Positions 15,975-25,159 are shown, numbered from the stretch's first letter. The stretch: 64,000 nucleotides of DNA from Streptomyces flavofungini (GCF_030388665.1 NZ_CP128846.1:6770501-6834500), one strand, 5' to 3'. The notes: generated by a model not told the origin, from the sequence alone. Program-made: numbers and translations.

Positions 15975-16470
15975 GAACGGCCATGATCGCGAGTCGTGGC
16001 AAATCTGTGCCACACCAATGCTTTTGCCTCCAGCGCTACGACCCGCACGCCGCCCCGGCATTCCGGCCCCGCCTTCTTCCAGCTCAGCGAGTCAGCGAGG
16101 CTCTGCGCTCGGGGTGCCGCGTTGGCCAATCGGGGTGCCGCGTTGGCCAAAGTGTCAAAGTTCGCGCGGCCCGTTTGAACAGAACCGCATCATGACGCTT
16201 ACCGGGTGCGGGGAGATAGCCTCAACTCGCGATCAGCGCGATACGTCGCAGGGGCATCAGGCCCCTGATCTGCACTAGGAACCCCTTCACGCCCACGTCG
16301 TCACTGACCTCCCATCCCGAACTTGCTTCCTCAAAGTGCGAATCGGCCGATAACGACCCGGTCACTTCTCATCGCGACATAACGTCGTGCTCAACCGGAT
16401 ACCTCCGTCGTGGCGTTGTCGCTTTCCTTTACTTACGTCACGCAACGGCGCGCGACAGGAGCCAGAAGCC
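15975..16470. other. Gene-poor stretch of the island
   Basis: About 500 bases with no convincing gene. It is lower in GC than the chromosome and contains one short tandem repeat (16110-16150). It probably represents debris of deleted genes plus the promoter of the small membrane protein. Confidence 0.5.
16110..16150 (+). repeat. Two tandem copies of a 21-base unit
   Basis: CGGGGTGCCGCGTTGGCCAA plus T is repeated head to tail at 16110-16130 and 16131-16150. Confidence 0.8.
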
Positions 16471-16665
16471 ATGAAGATCAAGCAGAACGAAGCCCAGAAA
16501 GAGGACGCCCACATGAGTCGCAGCGCGGACAGCCACACTGCAACCCCTGCTGTCGAACTACGCTGCGGCGGGCTGTACTTAACCGTGCAGCGTGTGCCTG
16601 TATGGCTCGTCTCGCTGATCACCACAGCCGCCGGAGCCGGGGCCGCCTGGTGGACGAGCCGCTAA
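16471..16665 (+). CDS. Small single-pass membrane protein
   Basis: A 64-residue protein with a polar start and one C-terminal hydrophobic helix: LTVQRVPVWLVSLITTAAGAGAAWW. The ATG at 16471 follows AGGAG at about ten bases; an internal ATG at 16513 (MSRSADS) is an alternative. Proteins with the ELRCGGLYLTVQR-type motif occur on Streptomyces mobile elements, but their role is unknown. Its stop overlaps the end of the integrase pseudogene, which is read from the other strand. Confidence 0.7.
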   Translation: MKIKQNEAQKEDAHMSRSADSHTATPAVELRCGGLYLTVQRVPVWLVSLITTAAGAGAAWWTSR

Positions 16666-17698
16666 ACAGCGGCCCCGAACTCCGTCGCAGTCTTGAGCTG
16701 GTGGCACCCCCGGCACAGCACCTGAACGTTGCGCGGCGCTGCCACGCTGCCTGAGCGCTCTTGGACTTCTGGCGTCCCTTCTCGTTCTGGTGGTCCTCGA
16801 ACTCGGCGAGGGTGGCGTCTATCTCGGGCTGTGGGTCATAGCCGGTATCTCGATGACGCGGTTGATCTGGATCTGTCCGGCAGCCTTCAGGAACTCGTCG
16901 GTCACATGGTCGTCGACCCATTCGGCGCGCACGGTGCACGGGGCGGGGCAGTAGGTCCCGTACTTGTACGACGAGCACCGGTAGGCACCGGAGGACCGGT
17001 TCAGGTACATGCGCTCGTTGCACCCGTTGCAGTGGATGACGCGTAGCAACAGTGCCGTGGAATCGGTGCGCTCGGGAGCCCTCTGTTCGATCGGCTTGGG
17101 GGTGAGGAGTGCGGCGGCCTGGTCGAACTCTTCACGGGTGAGGATCGGCTCCGTGGTCGCCATGACCGGGTCGCCCTGGTCGTCGCGCACGGGCTTGCTC
17201 CGGTGCATCTTCCACCCCATGAGAGCTTCGTCGGTCAGCATCTTTTCGATGGTCTGTGCTCGCCACTGTGCGGGCTTCTTCGCGGGCTCGTCCGTGGCCG
17301 GGGCGGTCTTCTTCTTGGTGCGCGCCTGGTAGGCGGTCCAGTGCGCCGAGGGGGGCAGCACGCCGTCCGCGTTGAGCCCGCGCGCGATGGTGTGCAGCCC
17401 TCGGCCGTCTAGCGCCAGAACACCAGGGCATCAAACGCGTCCGGGGGCGTCAGCCATCCGCCGAGCTGTGGACGGTCGAAGGGGCCGACCAGGGACGCGG
17501 ACACGTCCAGGTCGACCGCTTCCCGCAGGGCAGCGCCCTCGCCGAAGGTGAGCCGAGAGCTGCCGCCGCTGCGTCGTCGGCCTCGCGCTGCCGCTCCGGG
17601 CTCGTCGTCTCGTCGGTACGGACGGACAGCCGGATGCAGCGGACACCGCGCAGGGTTTCAGTGCACCCCGCCAATACACTCGTGTTCTTGTCCTCCAT
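16662..17698 (-). pseudogene. Serine (large) recombinase/integrase pseudogene with an HNH-nuclease tail remnant
   Basis: The start (MEDKNTSVLAG, then RLSVRTDETTSPERQREAD) is the resolvase N-terminus. The frame shifts near 17550 and continues as DLDVSASLVGPFDR...DAFDALVFWR, followed at once by a stop. A large internal deletion follows. Sequence resumes as GLHTIARGLNADGVLPPSAHW (recombinase domain) and the zinc-ribbon IHCNGCNERMYLNRSSG...CSSYKYGTYC, with YCPAPC after it. Near 16845 it shifts again to GYDPQPEIDATLAEFE...AAWQRR. After that, a different gene's end is fused on: NVQVLCRGCHQLKTATEFG, the last zinc knuckle of an HNH nuclease, ending at 16662. At least two frameshifts, one stop and two deletion joints make it non-functional. 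Confidence 0.85.
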
Positions 17699-17789
17699 AC
17701 CGTCTGTGGAGGACAGCGAGTTCCTTACGGCTGTGACCTGCGGGCATGCCACCATGACCCGATCTCTCCAGAAGTGTCACTCTGGAACA

Positions 17790-17797
17790 TCGGGAAG
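17790..17797 (+). other. attR core of the integrated element
   Basis: TCGGGAAG again, here followed by GGGCGGGATTGGGGA, the missing right part of the dispersed repeat. It lies about 90 bases upstream of the integrase pseudogene start, where an attachment site is expected. Confidence 0.7.
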
Positions 17798-17825
17798 GGG
17801 CGGGATTGGGGAGCCCCCGGCAGGG

Positions 17826-20800
17826 TCAGGCCAGAAGCCACTCGCTGAACTCCGCCGTCCCCCGACCCCCCGCACCCCCATGCGCAGCCGTCATGAACAT
17901 CCCCACGTCCTGGGCGGAGGCCGCCCCGGGGACCGGGACGGAGGCGACGGTGCGCCAGGTGGCGCCGGAGTCGGTGGAGAGGGCCCCGGTGAAGGTCCCT
18001 CCGGTCCGGGAGAGGCGGAGGAGGACGGGGGCCTTGACGCCGGTGACGCGCCGGTAGGTGTCGAGGGTGCCGTCACCGGTGGTGTCGTAGGAGAGGACGA
18101 CGCCGTTGGCGGGGGTGACGGCGAGGTTGAGGAAGCCGGGGGAGCCGGGGGTGGAAAGGGAGTTGCGGGCGATGATGCCGGCGCGGGCCCAGGGCCCGGT
18201 GACGGCCTGGGAGTCGACGCGGAGGGTGACGGACACCCCGTCGCGCAGGGCCCCGGGCCGGTAGAGGGTGCCGAACTCGGCGGTGCCCCGCCACAGATCG
18301 GCCCCGCTCCCGTCGATGGCGTACCGCTTGTCGAGCTCCCCGAAGACGGCCCCGCTGTTGGTGTAGGTCTCCCAGCCGGGCGCGAGGGGCCCGGCGACGA
18401 AGAGGGTGCCTTCGTGGACGGCGGGCACCCGCTTCTCGCCCAGCGGCCCGTAGCGGGCGGTGAGGGTGTAGGGGAGGGGGCGCAGCGGCCGGTCGAGGGG
18501 GGTGTCGGGGGCGTCGGCGCGCCAGGCGACGGTGCCGGTGCCCCCGGCGGGCACCCGGGGCAGGGACGTCGGCCCGTCCGGCTCGGCGTCGAGGCCGGTG
18601 AGGGTGAAGTCGACGCGGCCGGTGGCGCGCAGCCCGTTGACGTTGTGGAAGCGGGCGGTGACGCGGGCGTGCCCGCCGGGCGGGAAGGAGGGCGGCTCCG
18701 CGGTGACGTCCAGGGAGCCCTGGTAGGGGGCGCGGGCGAGGACGTCGTGGGCGCGGGCGGCGGTCCGGTGGGCGTCGCCGACGGGCCGCAGGGAAAAGTC
18801 CTTGCGCTCCCGCGTCCAGGGCTCCTCCACGGCTCCGTACCAGTCGACGGGCGTGGGCGCGCGCCCGGCGGCGAGCGCGTCGTCGAGTTCGTCGAGCCAC
18901 TTCTGCCAGCGCGGCAGGTAGAAGTCGCCGGTCAGGCCGTGCCATTCGCGGTTGCCGTAGTCGTGGAGGTTGCCGGGGTCGGAGGTGGGCCGGTCGCCCC
19001 AGACGGTGATGAGGACCTTCGCGGTGCGCTCGAACTCGACGCGCTCGGTGTCGCTGGTGGCGAGGCGCCGGGCGTCCTCGATCCAGGGGCCGAGCAGGAA
19101 CGCCGGATGTGTCCCTGTGACGTCGTCGGAGAGCCGCATGAGGCGCAGCCACAGGTGCGACAGGGCACGGAAGGTGTCCTGGTCCTTGCGCGTGTACGCG
19201 GCCCTGAGCTGGGGCAGGAGCTGGCGGCTGCGGTGGGCGATGGCCTGGCGTGCGACGTCGACGAGGTCGTGCTTGTAGGCGGCGCTGCGCCGCAGTCCGC
19301 CGGCGACGCCGAGGAGCCCGGCGAGGGCGGCGTCGAAGCGGCCGGGGTCGTAGGTCAGGGCGCGCGGCGCGTACTCGGCGGCGCGGTTCGCGGCCAGGTC
19401 GGGGCGGGCGGCGAAGAGCGAGTCGTGCGGGTCGCTGCGCTCGACGGCCCGGTGCTGGTACGCGGTGTCGTGCAGGGCGCGCCAGGCGGCGCGGGCGCGG
19501 CGGTCACGGCCGCCGTAGCGGAAGTCTGCGTACGCGGTGAACCAGTCGGCCCGGTCCACCTCCTCATCCATCCAGGCCAGTTCGGAGAACAGCTCGAAGG
19601 CCGCCGGGTCGCGGTCGGTGGCCTCGGGCATGTACGCGGTGCCCACGAGCGCGCTGTCCGGCTTGTCGCGCCAGGCGAAGAACCGCTCCTGCCACAGGTG
19701 CGTACGGGCGCCGATGGTGGAGCGGCCGCCGAAGTTCGGGATCGAGCCGAAGGCGTAGGGCGTGCCGCCCCAGTCCTTCTCGCGGTCGCTGACCTTCTGG
19801 TAGCGGTCGGAGACCCCGTCGACGATCAGCATCTTCTCGCGGTCGACGGCGTCCAGGAGCGCGGGCAGCGGGTTCTCCTGCCAGCCGAGGATCACCCAGG
19901 TCGCGCCGGGGTGCGCGGTCCGCAGGGCCTTCTCGACGCCCTTCGCGGCGGCCGGTACGGGCACGTCGCCCGGGGTGCCGCCCTCGTGCAGCAGGTCCAT
20001 CTTGAAGTGCTGGGCCGCGCCGAAGAGTTCGCGCTGGTGGCGGTAGAAGGACGCGGCGACCCGCGCGAAGGCGTCGGTGCGCGGGTCGAGCCAGTCGGGG
20101 CGCTTGAAGCCGTGCCAGACGCCCTGCGGTACGACGCGCGCGTCACCACCGTTGCGGGCCACGAAGCCGTCGGGGACGTGCCCGTAGTAGCCGGGGAGCA
20201 CCGGCGCCATGCCGAGCTCGCGCAGCCGGTCGACGATCCGGCGGCCCAGGGCGACACGGCGCTCGATGATCTCGGGGGAGAGCGGGCCGCCGTACCCGGA
20301 CAGGTTCTGCAGCAGCCACCACGGCTGGTGCGAGGGCGCGGGCAGCCAGGCGCGGGACTCGGCGTCGGTGTAGTGGAAGTCCTTCAGGAGGCGGTGGTAG
20401 ACGGCTTCGGTGCCCGCGATGGTGAGCACCTCGTTGCAGCCGTGCAGCGCGAGGACGTCGATCATGCGCTCCCAGTACGGCCAGTCGGCGTACGGGGCGG
20501 TGTAGCCGTCGTTGGTGTCGTTGAGGGCGAAGCGGTGGCGCAGCGCGGTGGAGCGTTCCAGCGGGCGACCGGGCGCGGGCAGGCGGCGCGGCAGGTCGAG
20601 CTGGCTGCCGTTCCAGGCGATGTGCGCGCCGCACACGTACTTCAAGTACCAGTGGACGCCGGTGAGCAGCACGGCGGGTGTGGTGCCCGACACCTCGATC
20701 CGCCCCGTGGAGCCGGTCACGCGGAAGCGGTCCCTGCCCCCTTGGGCCGGTACGAGTCTGAGTCTGAACTGATCCGCGTGATGCGGGAGGTGCCGATTGA

Positions 20801-20963
20801 GCACGGAGCGCGCGGAATCCGTATCGAGGGCGGGGCCCGTGGCGGGCCCCTCGGCCGCACGGGCCGGAGCCGGGGCGCCGACGGCGGCCTTGATGCTTCC
20901 GAGGCCTGTCAGGCCGATGGCGCCGGCGGTGCCGAGCATGGTGCGTCGCGACGGTCCGTACAT
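17826..20963 (-). CDS. Secreted alpha-N-acetylglucosaminidase (GH89, NAGLU family)
   Basis: A 1045-residue exported enzyme. The start MYGPSRRTMLGTAGAIGLTG is a twin-arginine (Tat) signal. The N-terminal NAGLU domain (about 45-130) is followed by the GH89 catalytic barrel with RHRFALNDTNDGYT, WPYWERMIDVLALHGCNEVL, LPGYYGHVPDGF, KMDLLHEGG and WVILGWQENP. Further on come an NPCBM/NEW3-like segment (about 690-780) and a C-terminal LamG/DUF1349-like beta-sandwich (about 800-1045). GH89 enzymes remove terminal alpha-GlcNAc, for example from mucin-type or heparan-type glycans. The stop codon lies 28 bases from the island's right end, so the insertion just missed it. Confidence 0.93.
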   Translation of the reverse strand: MYGPSRRTMLGTAGAIGLTGLGSIKAAVGAPAPARAAEGPATGPALDTDSARSVLNRHLPHHADQFRLRLVPAQGGRDRFRVTGSTGRIEVSGTTPAVLLTGVHWYLKYVCGAHIAWNGSQLDLPRRLPAPGRPLERSTALRHRFALNDTNDGYTAPYADWPYWERMIDVLALHGCNEVLTIAGTEAVYHRLLKDFHYTDAESRAWLPAPSHQPWWLLQNLSGYGGPLSPEIIERRVALGRRIVDRLRELGMAPVLPGYYGHVPDGFVARNGGDARVVPQGVWHGFKRPDWLDPRTDAFARVAASFYRHQRELFGAAQHFKMDLLHEGGTPGDVPVPAAAKGVEKALRTAHPGATWVILGWQENPLPALLDAVDREKMLIVDGVSDRYQKVSDREKDWGGTPYAFGSIPNFGGRSTIGARTHLWQERFFAWRDKPDSALVGTAYMPEATDRDPAAFELFSELAWMDEEVDRADWFTAYADFRYGGRDRRARAAWRALHDTAYQHRAVERSDPHDSLFAARPDLAANRAAEYAPRALTYDPGRFDAALAGLLGVAGGLRRSAAYKHDLVDVARQAIAHRSRQLLPQLRAAYTRKDQDTFRALSHLWLRLMRLSDDVTGTHPAFLLGPWIEDARRLATSDTERVEFERTAKVLITVWGDRPTSDPGNLHDYGNREWHGLTGDFYLPRWQKWLDELDDALAAGRAPTPVDWYGAVEEPWTRERKDFSLRPVGDAHRTAARAHDVLARAPYQGSLDVTAEPPSFPPGGHARVTARFHNVNGLRATGRVDFTLTGLDAEPDGPTSLPRVPAGGTGTVAWRADAPDTPLDRPLRPLPYTLTARYGPLGEKRVPAVHEGTLFVAGPLAPGWETYTNSGAVFGELDKRYAIDGSGADLWRGTAEFGTLYRPGALRDGVSVTLRVDSQAVTGPWARAGIIARNSLSTPGSPGFLNLAVTPANGVVLSYDTTGDGTLDTYRRVTGVKAPVLLRLSRTGGTFTGALSTDSGATWRTVASVPVPGAASAQDVGMFMTAAHGGAGGRGTAEFSEWLLA

Positions 20964-21075
20964 GTGTACCCCCTGCGTCGATGACTGCGGCGCACGGTAT
21001 CCGGGCGGCCTTCAGCGCTCAACGGTGCGTACGGAGAAGGCGAGTTCGCATCGCCGGACGTGACAGGAGGAAGCG

Positions 21076-21507
21076 ATGAGGAAGATGGTGTGGGCGGCGG
21101 GAGCGCTTTCGGCCACGACGCTCGGCCTGGTCATCGCGGCGGGTCTCGCCGCGGGCTCCGACGACGGCTCCGGCGGCGACGGCGCGGACCGGGCGGCGGC
21201 CGGGGCGCCGAGGACGGCCACCGGGACCCTGGAGCAGTTGGCGGCGAAGGCCGAGTGCGCGCCCGACATCCAGACGAACGCCGACGAGCTGCGGCAGGCC
21301 AAGTGCCAGAACGAGGACGGCCGTTTCGTCCTCGCGACCTTCGCCACCGACCGCGGCGAACGCGACTGGCTGAACGCGGCCAAGGACTACGGCGGTACGT
21401 ATCTCGTCGGCAGGAAGTGGGTCGCCGTCGGGGACCCGGCCGTGGTCGGCGCGCTGCGCGGCCGGCTCGGCGGGACGGTGGAACGGGCCTCGCACCACTC
21501 GCCGTGA
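21076..21507 (+). CDS. Small secreted protein of unknown function
   Basis: A 143-residue protein. A signal peptide is visible (MRKMVWAAGALSATTLGLVIAAGLA), then a Gly/Asp/Ala linker. The mature domain of about 95 residues has two Cys (AECAPDIQTN and AKCQNEDGRFV) that could form a disulfide. The end is KWVAVGDPAVVGALRGRLGG. There is no lipobox Cys at the cleavage site. AGGAGGAAGCG before the ATG is a strong ribosome site. Similar small secreted proteins occur in many streptomycetes without known role. Divergent from the GH89 gene. Confidence 0.72.
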   Translation: MRKMVWAAGALSATTLGLVIAAGLAAGSDDGSGGDGADRAAAGAPRTATGTLEQLAAKAECAPDIQTNADELRQAKCQNEDGRFVLATFATDRGERDWLNAAKDYGGTYLVGRKWVAVGDPAVVGALRGRLGGTVERASHHSP

Positions 21508-21644
21508 GGGAGGGTGGTGGGGGGAGCGAGGCCTCCGGGAAGTCGCCCTGGGCACGTAGGGCGCTTTCCGCCGTCACCGCGCGGAGCCGACCGCGCAGCA
21601 GTCGGGGGGCCTCCCCGGCCGGGACGGGCCGGGGAGCGGGAGGG

Positions 21645-23171
21645 TCAGGTGCAGCGGCGGTTGGTGTTGATGCACTTGGCGACGCGCTGCATCAGCCGCT
21701 CGTCGAACACGTTGATGAAGTCACCGTGGTCGGTGATGGGTTTGTGCAGCTGCTCGGGGAAGGAGTCCACGGCGAAGCCGGGGCCCGGCGGCACGTCGTA
21801 GACGACGCGCTGCACGAGCTGCGGGATGGCGCGGAAGCCCTGCGGGCAGCGGCCGCTGCGCTGGTCGGCGAACGCCACGTGGGTGCGGTGGTTGGCGCTG
21901 TCGGTGTTCTGGCCGTCCCAGCAGCTCTGGAAGTTGAAGGTGCGCACGACCTTGCTGCCCTGGGGGCAGATCGGATACTTGTCCTTCAGCTGCCGGTTCT
22001 CGAACCCGGTGCAGCTCCAGGACGCGTTGGCATTGGCGTCGCCATTGGTGAAGGCCTTGGCGTCACCGGTGATGATGCGCAGGAAACGCGGCATCGCGGT
22101 CACCTTGCCGACCGGACTGCCGACGAACTTCAGCGTGACCTGGTCCGGCGTCTGGATCTCGCCGACGTTCTTGTCCTGGCCGCCGCCGTCCGCGTCGGCG
22201 TCGTTCTCGTCGTTTCCGTTCTGCAGTCGAAGCACCGGCCAGTAATACGTGGACTTGTCGCCCTGATTACGGCAACTGGTGTCACCGTTCGCGAGATCGT
22301 CGTCACCGGAGAAGGCATCCGTCTCCTGGTTTCCGACGTAATCGTGCATATGGTGGGCGCCATTGCTCACACCGGGCGCGACGATGACATTGTCCGGATT
22401 GAACTTTCCGTTCTCGTTCGTTCCGCAATTCGTGGTGAAGGTGCCGCGTGACGCGCCGCGTTGTTTGCGCGGCTTCTGGACATTGGGGCGGACCGACTTG
22501 ATGTCGACGAAGTCACCGGCCTCGGGGCCGTTGCCCGCCTGGCCCTGGCCCTGGCCTTGGTCCCCGCCCTGCCCGTCGCCTTGGCCGTCGCCTTGGCCGT
22601 TGCCCTGGCCCTGGTTCTGGCCCTGGTCCTGGCCGCCGTCCTGGCCCTGGTCACCGCCGTTGCCGTCCTGGCCCTGGTCACCGCCCTGTCGGCCGCGGCC
22701 GTCGTCGTCGGCGCGCAGGGTGCACGGCGCCATGCCGTCCAGGTTCTCGGGCGCCCGGCCGTCCTGGTCGATGGCCGAGCGGATGTTCTCGATGGTCGGG
22801 CGCCGCTTCTCCTCCAGCGGGCCGAGCACGGAATTCTTGTCCTCGGCCTCGGCGAACCGCGCGTAGGCGTCGGTGATCTGGCTGTCGAGCGTGGCGAGTT
22901 CGCGGTCGACCTCGGCGCGCGCGCCCTCGGGAACCTCCGGGAGCTGATTGCCGACGTCGGGGCAGCTGATGGTGGTCGCCTGCTGCCCGCCGCCCTGAGC
23001 CTGGTTCTGTACCTGGCTTTCCGGCGGCGGACCCCCGCCGTCCTCGGCATTCGCGTAGACATTCACCGCGACAAGTCCGCCGCCGCCCAGGATGAGCGCC
23101 GCCGACGCGGCGATCGCCCGCCCGGCCAGTTTTGATCGTTTTCGTGACGTGCGTCGTGAGGTGCGTCCCAT
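21645..23171 (-). CDS. Secreted DUF1996 protein with a long Gln/Gly-rich linker
   Basis: A 508-residue protein. A basic start and a hydrophobic segment (about residues 15-38, [25 protein letters not shown]) make a signal peptide. A helical domain with four-residue spacing (about 60-160) is followed by a low-complexity stretch rich in [14 protein letters not shown] (about 165-220). Then comes the DUF1996 domain with [35 protein letters not shown] and HRTHVAF. The conserved His and Cys residues of DUF1996 suggest a metal-dependent enzyme fold, often linked to polysaccharide in fungi and actinomycetes. The activity is not known. Confidence 0.85.
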   Translation of the reverse strand: MGRTSRRTSRKRSKLAGRAIAASAALILGGGGLVAVNVYANAEDGGGPPPESQVQNQAQGGGQQATTISCPDVGNQLPEVPEGARAEVDRELATLDSQITDAYARFAEAEDKNSVLGPLEEKRRPTIENIRSAIDQDGRAPENLDGMAPCTLRADDDGRGRQGGDQGQDGNGGDQGQDGGQDQGQNQGQGNGQGDGQGDGQGGDQGQGQGQAGNGPEAGDFVDIKSVRPNVQKPRKQRGASRGTFTTNCGTNENGKFNPDNVIVAPGVSNGAHHMHDYVGNQETDAFSGDDDLANGDTSCRNQGDKSTYYWPVLRLQNGNDENDADADGGGQDKNVGEIQTPDQVTLKFVGSPVGKVTAMPRFLRIITGDAKAFTNGDANANASWSCTGFENRQLKDKYPICPQGSKVVRTFNFQSCWDGQNTDSANHRTHVAFADQRSGRCPQGFRAIPQLVQRVVYDVPPGPGFAVDSFPEQLHKPITDHGDFINVFDERLMQRVAKCINTNRRCT

Positions 23172-23246
23172 GGGGCTACGTACGCAACAGCGGTCCGCCG
23201 TGTTCAAAGCCCGCCGGGAAATTCTCGGCGCGAACTCCCGTACGTA

Positions 23247-23897
23247 TCAACGCCCTTGATCGAGATAGGCGAGAACCGCGAGGACACGGCGGTTGTCGTC
23301 GTCCGACACCGGCAGGTCGAGCTTCGCGAAAATATTTGAGGTGTGTTTGGCGATGGCGCGCTCCGTCACCACGAGCTGCCCCGCGATCGCGGCGTTGGAC
23401 CGGCCCTGCGCCATCAGTTCGAGGACCTCGCGCTCGCGCGGCGTGAGCGCGCCGAGCGGCTGATCGCTGGAGCGCCGCGAGAGCAGCTGCTGGATGACCG
23501 TCGGGTCCATCGCGGTGCCGCCCGCGGCGACCCGGCGCACCGCGTCCACGAACTGCTCCGCGTCGAAGACCCGGTCCTTGAGGAGATAGCCGACCCCGCC
23601 GTTGCCGTCGGCGAGGAGCTCGCGCGCGTACAACTGCTCCACGTGCTGCGACAGGACCAGCACCGGCAGTCCGGGACGGGCCCGCCGGGCCGCGAGCGCG
23701 CATTGCAGGCCCTCGTCCGTGTGCGAGGGCGGCAGCCGGACGTCGACCACGGCGACGTCCGGCTGCAGCTCCGCCAGGGCCTTGGTCAGCTCGGGCCCGG
23801 TCTCGACGGCCGCCGCGATCTCGAAGTCGAATGCCTCCAGCATCCGCACGAGACCGTCGCGCAGCAGGAAGAGATCTTCGGCTAGGACAACTCGCAA
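23247..23897 (-). CDS. NarL/FixJ-type response regulator
   Basis: A 216-residue protein. Receiver residues about 1-120 include RVVLAEDLFLLRDG (acidic pair), AVVDVRLPPS (phospho-acceptor Asp) and the VGYLLKDRV Lys. The LuxR-type helix-turn-helix at about 145-205 reads LTPREREVLELMAQGRSNAAIAGQLVVTERAIAKHTSNIF. The start is most likely a TTG (23895-23897), because it gives the conserved beginning and has GGAG five bases before it. It overlaps the 3' end of the kinase gene by 16 bases, which means coupled translation. The likely target is the MMPL exporter divergent from the kinase. Confidence 0.92.
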   Translation of the reverse strand: MRVVLAEDLFLLRDGLVRMLEAFDFEIAAAVETGPELTKALAELQPDVAVVDVRLPPSHTDEGLQCALAARRARPGLPVLVLSQHVEQLYARELLADGNGGVGYLLKDRVFDAEQFVDAVRRVAAGGTAMDPTVIQQLLSRRSSDQPLGALTPREREVLELMAQGRSNAAIAGQLVVTERAIAKHTSNIFAKLDLPVSDDDNRRVLAVLAYLDQGR

Positions 23898-25159
23898 GGG
23901 ATCTCCATGGTCACCATGGTCGGACCGCCAACGGGGCTGCTGACGGCCAGTACGCCGTCGAATGTACCCAGTCGCCGTTCGATTCCGCTCAGCCCCGACC
24001 CGGCGCCGATCTCCGCCCCGCCCTTGCCGTTGTCCGTGACCGCGATCCGCAGCATGCCGTCGGCGTGGTGCACGTCCACCCAGACGCGCTCCGCCTCCGC
24101 GTACTTCACCGCGTTCGTCAGGGTCTCGCTGACCGCGAAGTACGCGGCCGCCTCCACCGGCTCGTCCAGGCGGCCCGGCAGCTCCACGTCGACCTCCGTG
24201 TCCAGCGGGAGCCGCAGCGCGAGGGCCTTCACCGCGTCGCCGAGGCCGCGCTCGGCGAGCACCGGCGGGTGGATGCCGCGGACCAGGTCCCGCAGCTCGG
24301 TCAGCGCCTCGCCGGAGTTCTGCCGGGCCTTGGCCAGCATCTCCTTGGCCTTCGCCGGGTCCTTCTCCACCAGCGCCTCGATGGTGCCGAGGTCCATGCC
24401 CATGGCGACCAGGCGGGCCTGCGCGCCGTCGTGCAGATCGCGCTCGATGCGGCGCAGCTCGGCGGCGGAGGTGTCCACCGCGTCGTGCCGGGTCTCCTCG
24501 AGGCGGTCCACGCGCAGCGCGAGCTCGCGCTCGCGCATCGAGGTGGTGGGCGCGAGCAGGCTGCGGGCGAGCAGGAAGTGGCCGCGGACGATGGCCGGGT
24601 TGACGTACAGGGCGAGCACGCCGAGGGCCGTGCCGAGCACGGCGGCACCGCTCGCCGTCAGCTGCGAGGTGACGTGGATGAAGCCGTACCACTCGCCGCC
24701 GCCCGCCTCGTGGATCGGCCGCCACACGCCGAGGGCGAGCACCCAGCCGTACACCGGGTAGAGCACCAGCGCCGGCGCGAAGATCACGACGGTGAAACCC
24801 GCCGTCATGTCGACCAGGAGCCACTGCAGGTCACGCCAGGTCGCCGGGTCCTTCAGCATCCGCAGGCAGCGCGCGACCTGGCCGACGGCGCCGGGCGGCT
24901 CGTCCGCGGGCGGCTGCCGGTAGGGGATCGGGATGCGCACGCCCGACCACTCGGCGGCGTGCACCCGGCGCAGATTGGCGAACCTGGCCACGGCCGTGAG
25001 GACCACCGGGGTCGTGAAGAGGCCGATCCCGAGCACGATGAACGCGATCGAGACCACCGCGAGGACGAAGAGCGTGATCGACCCGGCCAGCGAGATGATC
25101 GCCAGATACAGGCCGCGCGCCCCCGACTCCAGTGCTTCGCGCACCCTCGACGTCTTCAT
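23882..25159 (-). CDS. NarL-type sensor histidine kinase
   Basis: A 425-residue membrane kinase. The N-terminal half has four hydrophobic segments (about 18-45, 48-65, 115-135, 160-185) forming the short membrane 'sensor' domain common in actinobacterial kinases. The HisKA_3 box is ELRRIERDLHDGAQARLVAMG at about residue 235, with the phospho-accepting His. The ATPase part has TLTNAVKYAE (N box) and VTDNGKGG plus GSGLSGIERRL (G boxes). It is cognate to the response regulator with which it overlaps. Signals of this group are often cell-envelope or antibiotic stress. Confidence 0.93.
   Translation of the reverse strand: MKTSRVREALESGARGLYLAIISLAGSITLFVLAVVSIAFIVLGIGLFTTPVVLTAVARFANLRRVHAAEWSGVRIPIPYRQPPADEPPGAVGQVARCLRMLKDPATWRDLQWLLVDMTAGFTVVIFAPALVLYPVYGWVLALGVWRPIHEAGGGEWYGFIHVTSQLTASGAAVLGTALGVLALYVNPAIVRGHFLLARSLLAPTTSMRERELALRVDRLEETRHDAVDTSAAELRRIERDLHDGAQARLVAMGMDLGTIEALVEKDPAKAKEMLAKARQNSGEALTELRDLVRGIHPPVLAERGLGDAVKALALRLPLDTEVDVELPGRLDEPVEAAAYFAVSETLTNAVKYAEAERVWVDVHHADGMLRIAVTDNGKGGAEIGAGSGLSGIERRLGTFDGVLAVSSPVGGPTMVTMEIPCELS

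Larger units (their letters stand above)
9370..17797. mobile_element. Decayed integrative element (prophage/ICE relic) of about 8.4 kb
   Basis: Bounded by TCGGGAAG at 9370-9377 and 17790-17797, which cut a dispersed intergenic repeat in two. The right end carries a serine integrase pseudogene reading inward, the usual position next to attR. The cargo comprises several small hypothetical genes, a Nudix + SAH-hydrolase-like operon and an XRE/TPR regulator. There is also a phage major capsid gene, an HNH nuclease and a small membrane protein. No portal, terminase, tail, lysis or conjugation genes remain. The base composition of the XRE gene and of 16.2-16.7 kb is visibly lower in GC than the flanks. 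With a broken integrase the element should be immobile. Confidence 0.82.

Noticed and set aside
16700..17400. Intact serine recombinase reading frame at 16819-17361
   Set aside because: The frame covers only the recombinase/zinc-ribbon middle; the resolvase domain with the catalytic Ser lies in other frames and is truncated, so it is part of a pseudogene.
17634..20984. Long plus-strand open frame of more than 1,100 codons
   Set aside because: It is the antisense shadow of the GH89 gene; Gly/Val/Arg-rich with no domains, whereas the minus strand shows a Tat signal and full GH89 motifs.
22540..22690. Possible CRISPR-like or satellite repeat array
   Set aside because: The short TGGCCCTGG-type repeats code in frame for a Gln/Gly linker; there are no spacers.
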